64,000 bases of DNA from Aliiroseovarius lamellibrachiae (lineage in GTDB: Bacteria > Pseudomonadota > Alphaproteobacteria > Rhodobacterales > Rhodobacteraceae), in assembly GCF_018599245.1 (NCBI RefSeq), contig NZ_JAHEVJ010000008.1:1-64000 (forward strand). The letters are read 5' to 3'. This document shows, piece after piece, positions 61,501 through 64,000 of this stretch (positions within the stretch are counted from its first letter, which is position 1; each line of letters opens with the position of its first letter). Made by a program: the position numbers and the translations under genes. Below the pieces are notes generated by a model. The model did not search any database. It worked only from the letters and a program-made list of their open reading frames with translations, and was not told where the DNA came from.

Positions 61501-62580
61501 ATGATCTCAGACCCAAATAATTGCATAAGCGAACTGAAGGCCACATTGGAATTGGCCACAACCGACGCCCAACAATGGGACGCCGCCTGCGATATTGTGG
61601 TCGAGTTGTTTGGCGCAACCGGCGCGTTGCTGCCCTCTTCCAATCCACATTTTCGCGGGATTTGGGTGTCTGGAACCAAGAATATGAAGGCAGCGATGGC
61701 TGAATATGTTTCGGATCGCTGGAACCTAAAGGATCCGCGCGAAGGCTTGACACAGATGATGTTTGATCAAGGCTATGCCACCGATGATCAAATTTTTCCT
61801 GACCGCGAAGCAAGGTCGAAATTACCCTTCTATCGCGACTTTCTCCTTCCCTTGAACTTCGGAAACGTCTGCCTCATTCGCATTCTCACGCCAAACGGGT
61901 ATTGGCCGTTGACCCTGCATTTTGGAAATGATCACCCCCCGTTGTCGGCGCAGGATATTGAGCTGATCAAAACCATTCAGCCCATGTTTGAACATGCGGC
62001 CAAACGTGCGGCCGAGGTTGCACATCAGCGTATTTTTGACTTCGCACAGTTTTTCCGGGGCACAGATTCCGAGGTTCTGTTGTTTGATGCTGATGGGAAT
62101 CAATGCTTTAGCGTCGATGCCGCCGGGCGCACACAGCCCAATCGTAAACTTGCAACATTGATGCCACAAGAAATTGGCGAAAGCCTTAAAACCGAGTTTA
62201 AAGACGTGTTGACCAGTGATCCAGGCATGTCACTGAGCAAAGCGTATCAGTTCCAGGAAGGCACCAAATCAATCAACGTTTTGGTCATTCAAATTCCGCC
62301 AACGCTGCGCCACTTTTTCATGCAGTTCAAAGCCTGCGCCATCCGCACAGAATGCAGCGCCACACTGGCAATCAAGCAACGCGAATTGCGCGAAACATAC
62401 GGCCTGTCGGAAAAGGAAATCAGTACAGTTGCGTTATTGGCCGAAGGGAAAACACCCGATATGATTGCCAACCTTCTAAGCGTGAAACCAGCCAGCGTGC
62501 GCCAGAGATTAAAGCTTGTCTTTCAAAAAACACAGGTGAGCAGCCAAATCGAATTGGTCGCGTTATATGGACGTCTTTAA
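61501..62580 (+). CDS. LuxR-family transcription regulator
   Basis: The 359-residue regulator ends with a LuxR helix-turn-helix (about 300-357; GLSEKEISTVALLAEGKTPD, IANLLSVKPASVRQRLK). The N-terminal 280 residues show no known autoinducer domain and look like a GAF/PAS sensor. It is divergent from the giant protein gene and is the likely regulator of that locus. Confidence 0.85.
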   Translation: MISDPNNCISELKATLELATTDAQQWDAACDIVVELFGATGALLPSSNPHFRGIWVSGTKNMKAAMAEYVSDRWNLKDPREGLTQMMFDQGYATDDQIFPDREARSKLPFYRDFLLPLNFGNVCLIRILTPNGYWPLTLHFGNDHPPLSAQDIELIKTIQPMFEHAAKRAAEVAHQRIFDFAQFFRGTDSEVLLFDADGNQCFSVDAAGRTQPNRKLATLMPQEIGESLKTEFKDVLTSDPGMSLSKAYQFQEGTKSINVLVIQIPPTLRHFFMQFKACAIRTECSATLAIKQRELRETYGLSEKEISTVALLAEGKTPDMIANLLSVKPASVRQRLKLVFQKTQVSSQIELVALYGRL

Positions 62581-62811
62581 TGTTGGCCGCGAGAAATTAA
62601 TTGGCGTTGGTTCTTCCAGCGCATTTGCGCATGAAAAAGGTTTTCCGTCGGTTCCCTTAAAACGCCCAAACCCAGTCATTTCGCAACACAAACGCCCCAC
62701 CACAGCATCACAGACGATCGTGATCATATCTTCAGATGAAGACGGCCTGCGCGCGGGCTGTTTGATGTCTTTGGCGATGCTCTCGTCAGGGCGCTTGGGT
62801 GTCTTTTTCAT
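62563..62811 (-). CDS. Possible small hypothetical protein
   Basis: An 82-residue frame starts MKKTPKRPDESIAKDIKQPA, with GAGGAG spaced well before its ATG, and overlaps the end of the luxR-type gene tail to tail by 18 bp. It is basic at the N-terminus, with no recognisable domain. The good ribosome site is the main support. The rest of 62812-62984 shows no gene. Confidence 0.4.
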   Translation of the reverse strand: MKKTPKRPDESIAKDIKQPARRPSSSEDMITIVCDAVVGRLCCEMTGFGRFKGTDGKPFSCANALEEPTPINFSRPTLKTSI

Positions 62812-62984
62812 CACCACTCCTCAGGGGGAACGACACGCCCGAAACCCTCTCTTCTCAAACATCGCTATTTGGACCCAAGGGTGCCGACGGCAGACACTTG
62901 CCATAAGCACCGAACCGAAGGCTTATGGGGCATTGGCGAAACAGTATGGGCAGCGCGAAGCGCTATGCGCCGCCCTATAACAGT

Positions 62985-64000
62985 TCAGAAATCGAGGTTT
63001 TCGACCGACAACGCGTTTTGCTGGATAAATTCGCGACGCGGCTCCACCACATCGCCCATCAACTTGGTAAAGATGTCATCCGCATCGGCCAGATCACCCA
63101 CCTTCACCTGAAGCAGGGTGCGGGCTTCGTGGTCCAGCGTGGTTTCCCACAGCTGATCGGGGTTCATTTCACCTAAGCCTTTGTATCGCTGCAAGGTCAG
63201 CCCTTTTTCACCCTCGGCCAAAATGGCACGCAACAGATCAATAGGGCCCTGCACCAGCAGCTCGCGTTCCTTGCGGTTCAGCTTGGCTGAGTCTTTGTAA
63301 ATGTCGCGGGTCTCCATCGACACCTCAGACAACCGCCGTGCCTCACCAGATCGAAGCACAGCACCATCCAAGGTGCGGATTTCTTCCACACCGCGCAACA
63401 CACGCGCCAAACGGATGCCGTGATCTTGGGTGATCCGCCCCTGCCAACCTTGTTCGTATTCGACAGCGACCTGATCCAAACGCTTGGCCACATCATCTGC
63501 AACACGCTGCAAATCAGCATCAGCACGGCCAGGATCAAATGCACCGGCAAGGGCGGCTTGTTCCAGAATATTGCGCGGGTAATGCGTTGGAAACGCGTCT
63601 AGAATCCGCTTAAAGTTACGAGCAGCCTCGACAACACGGGCCAAATCCGCCCCGGCGATTTCTTCCCCAGAAGGCAGGCGCAAAACAGCGCCATCGATCC
63701 CTTGCGCAATCAAGTATTCCTCAAGCGCATTTTGGTCTTTCACGTAAACTTCCGACTTGCCACGCGCCACTTTGTAAAGCGGCGGCTGCGCGATATAAAG
63801 GTATCCGCCTTCGATCAATTCCGGCATTTGACGGAAGAAGAAGGTCAGCAAAAGGGTGCGAATATGCGCACCATCCACATCTGCATCGGTCATGATAATG
63901 ACCTTGTGATAGCGCAGTTTCGAGATGTCGAACTCATCCCGACCAATCCCTGTGCCCAGCGCGGTGATCAACGTGCCGATCTCTTGGCTGCCCAACATCC
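62985..64000 (-). CDS. gyrB: DNA gyrase subunit B, C-terminal part (cut by window edge)
   Basis: The 337 or more visible residues are the Toprim and C-terminal parts of GyrB. The metal-binding DADVDGAHIRTLLLTFFFR is followed by GYLYIAQPPLYKV, and near the end come QRYKGLGEMNPDQLWETT and the family terminus EPRREFIQQNALSVENLDF. The N-terminal ATPase domain lies beyond the window. An insertion of about 160 residues (about 75-235) between Toprim and tail is common in alpha- and gammaproteobacteria. Confidence 0.97.
   Translation of the reverse strand, partial: MLGSQEIGTLITALGTGIGRDEFDISKLRYHKVIIMTDADVDGAHIRTLLLTFFFRQMPELIEGGYLYIAQPPLYKVARGKSEVYVKDQNALEEYLIAQGIDGAVLRLPSGEEIAGADLARVVEAARNFKRILDAFPTHYPRNILEQAALAGAFDPGRADADLQRVADDVAKRLDQVAVEYEQGWQGRITQDHGIRLARVLRGVEEIRTLDGAVLRSGEARRLSEVSMETRDIYKDSAKLNRKERELLVQGPIDLLRAILAEGEKGLTLQRYKGLGEMNPDQLWETTLDHEARTLLQVKVGDLADADDIFTKLMGDVVEPRREFIQQNALSVENLDF

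Noticed and set aside
1-64000. CRISPR arrays, insertion sequences, integrases or prophage genes
   Set aside because: No regularly spaced repeats, transposase motifs or phage genes were seen anywhere in the window.

Overview
The window looks like chromosomal DNA of an alphaproteobacterium, most likely a marine Rhodobacterales (Roseobacter-group) species. The basis is protein style and gene content: clpB, pyrF, rpmJ (bL36), tRNA-Val and the 3' part of gyrB are chromosomal housekeeping genes. They sit among typical roseobacter metabolism: MsrPQ, a Liv-type ABC transporter with acyl-CoA synthetases, a TctABC transporter with TctDE, methionine gamma-lyase, and the saccharopine route for lysine. 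I saw no insertion sequence, integrase, prophage or CRISPR array. The species assignment is inference.

Layout. 1-0.5 kb: a gene-free stretch with a perfect DnaA box, an AT-rich inverted repeat and 11 GANTC (CcrM) sites in 160 bp, resembling a replication-control region. 0.5-12.2 kb: housekeeping and repair genes (msrQP, an Mpo1-like protein, an EF-hand protein, clpB with a heat-shock promoter, pyrF, nfeD plus an SPFH protein, dinB, an N-formylglutamate amidohydrolase family protein, tRNA-Val, rpmJ). 12.3-23.9 kb: a minus-strand operon (large acyl-CoA synthetase, livGHM, binding protein, livF, PaaK-like ligase), divergent from a PAS hybrid histidine kinase and response regulator; it probably imports an acid and activates it with CoA. 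23.9-28.4 kb: a pentapeptide-repeat protein, a sterol-desaturase-type hydroxylase and a molybdenum formate dehydrogenase. 28.6-33.6 kb: a phosphatase, a saccharopine-pathway operon with a SemiSWEET transporter between its two dehydrogenases, a PhnZ-like HD-domain oxygenase candidate whose start codon lies in a hairpin, HupE, and an argE remnant.

33.6-40.2 kb: a glycan-type island of four large genes with unusual domain combinations: a GT32-methyltransferase fusion, an alpha/beta hydrolase carrying a decayed copy of the same methyltransferase domain, a tandem GT-A protein and a degenerate sulfotransferase-like protein. 40.3-46.6 kb: tctCBA, divergent from tctDE and a third gene for a periplasmic binding protein. 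46.6-51.4 kb: a methionine catabolic locus like mdeRAB of Pseudomonas putida, with a second Lrp regulator and two candidate operators. 51.5-53.0 kb: tetR-yghU. 53.2-62.6 kb: a secreted-protein locus. A LuxR-type regulator is divergent from a 1926-residue protein (eight cysteine-paired repeats, a von Willebrand A domain, a peptidoglycan-binding domain and two copies of a six-cysteine motif). It is followed by two small secreted proteins, each with six cysteines, and an SH3-repeat protein. This is the best candidate for an undescribed system. 63.0-64.0 kb: gyrB, cut by the window edge.
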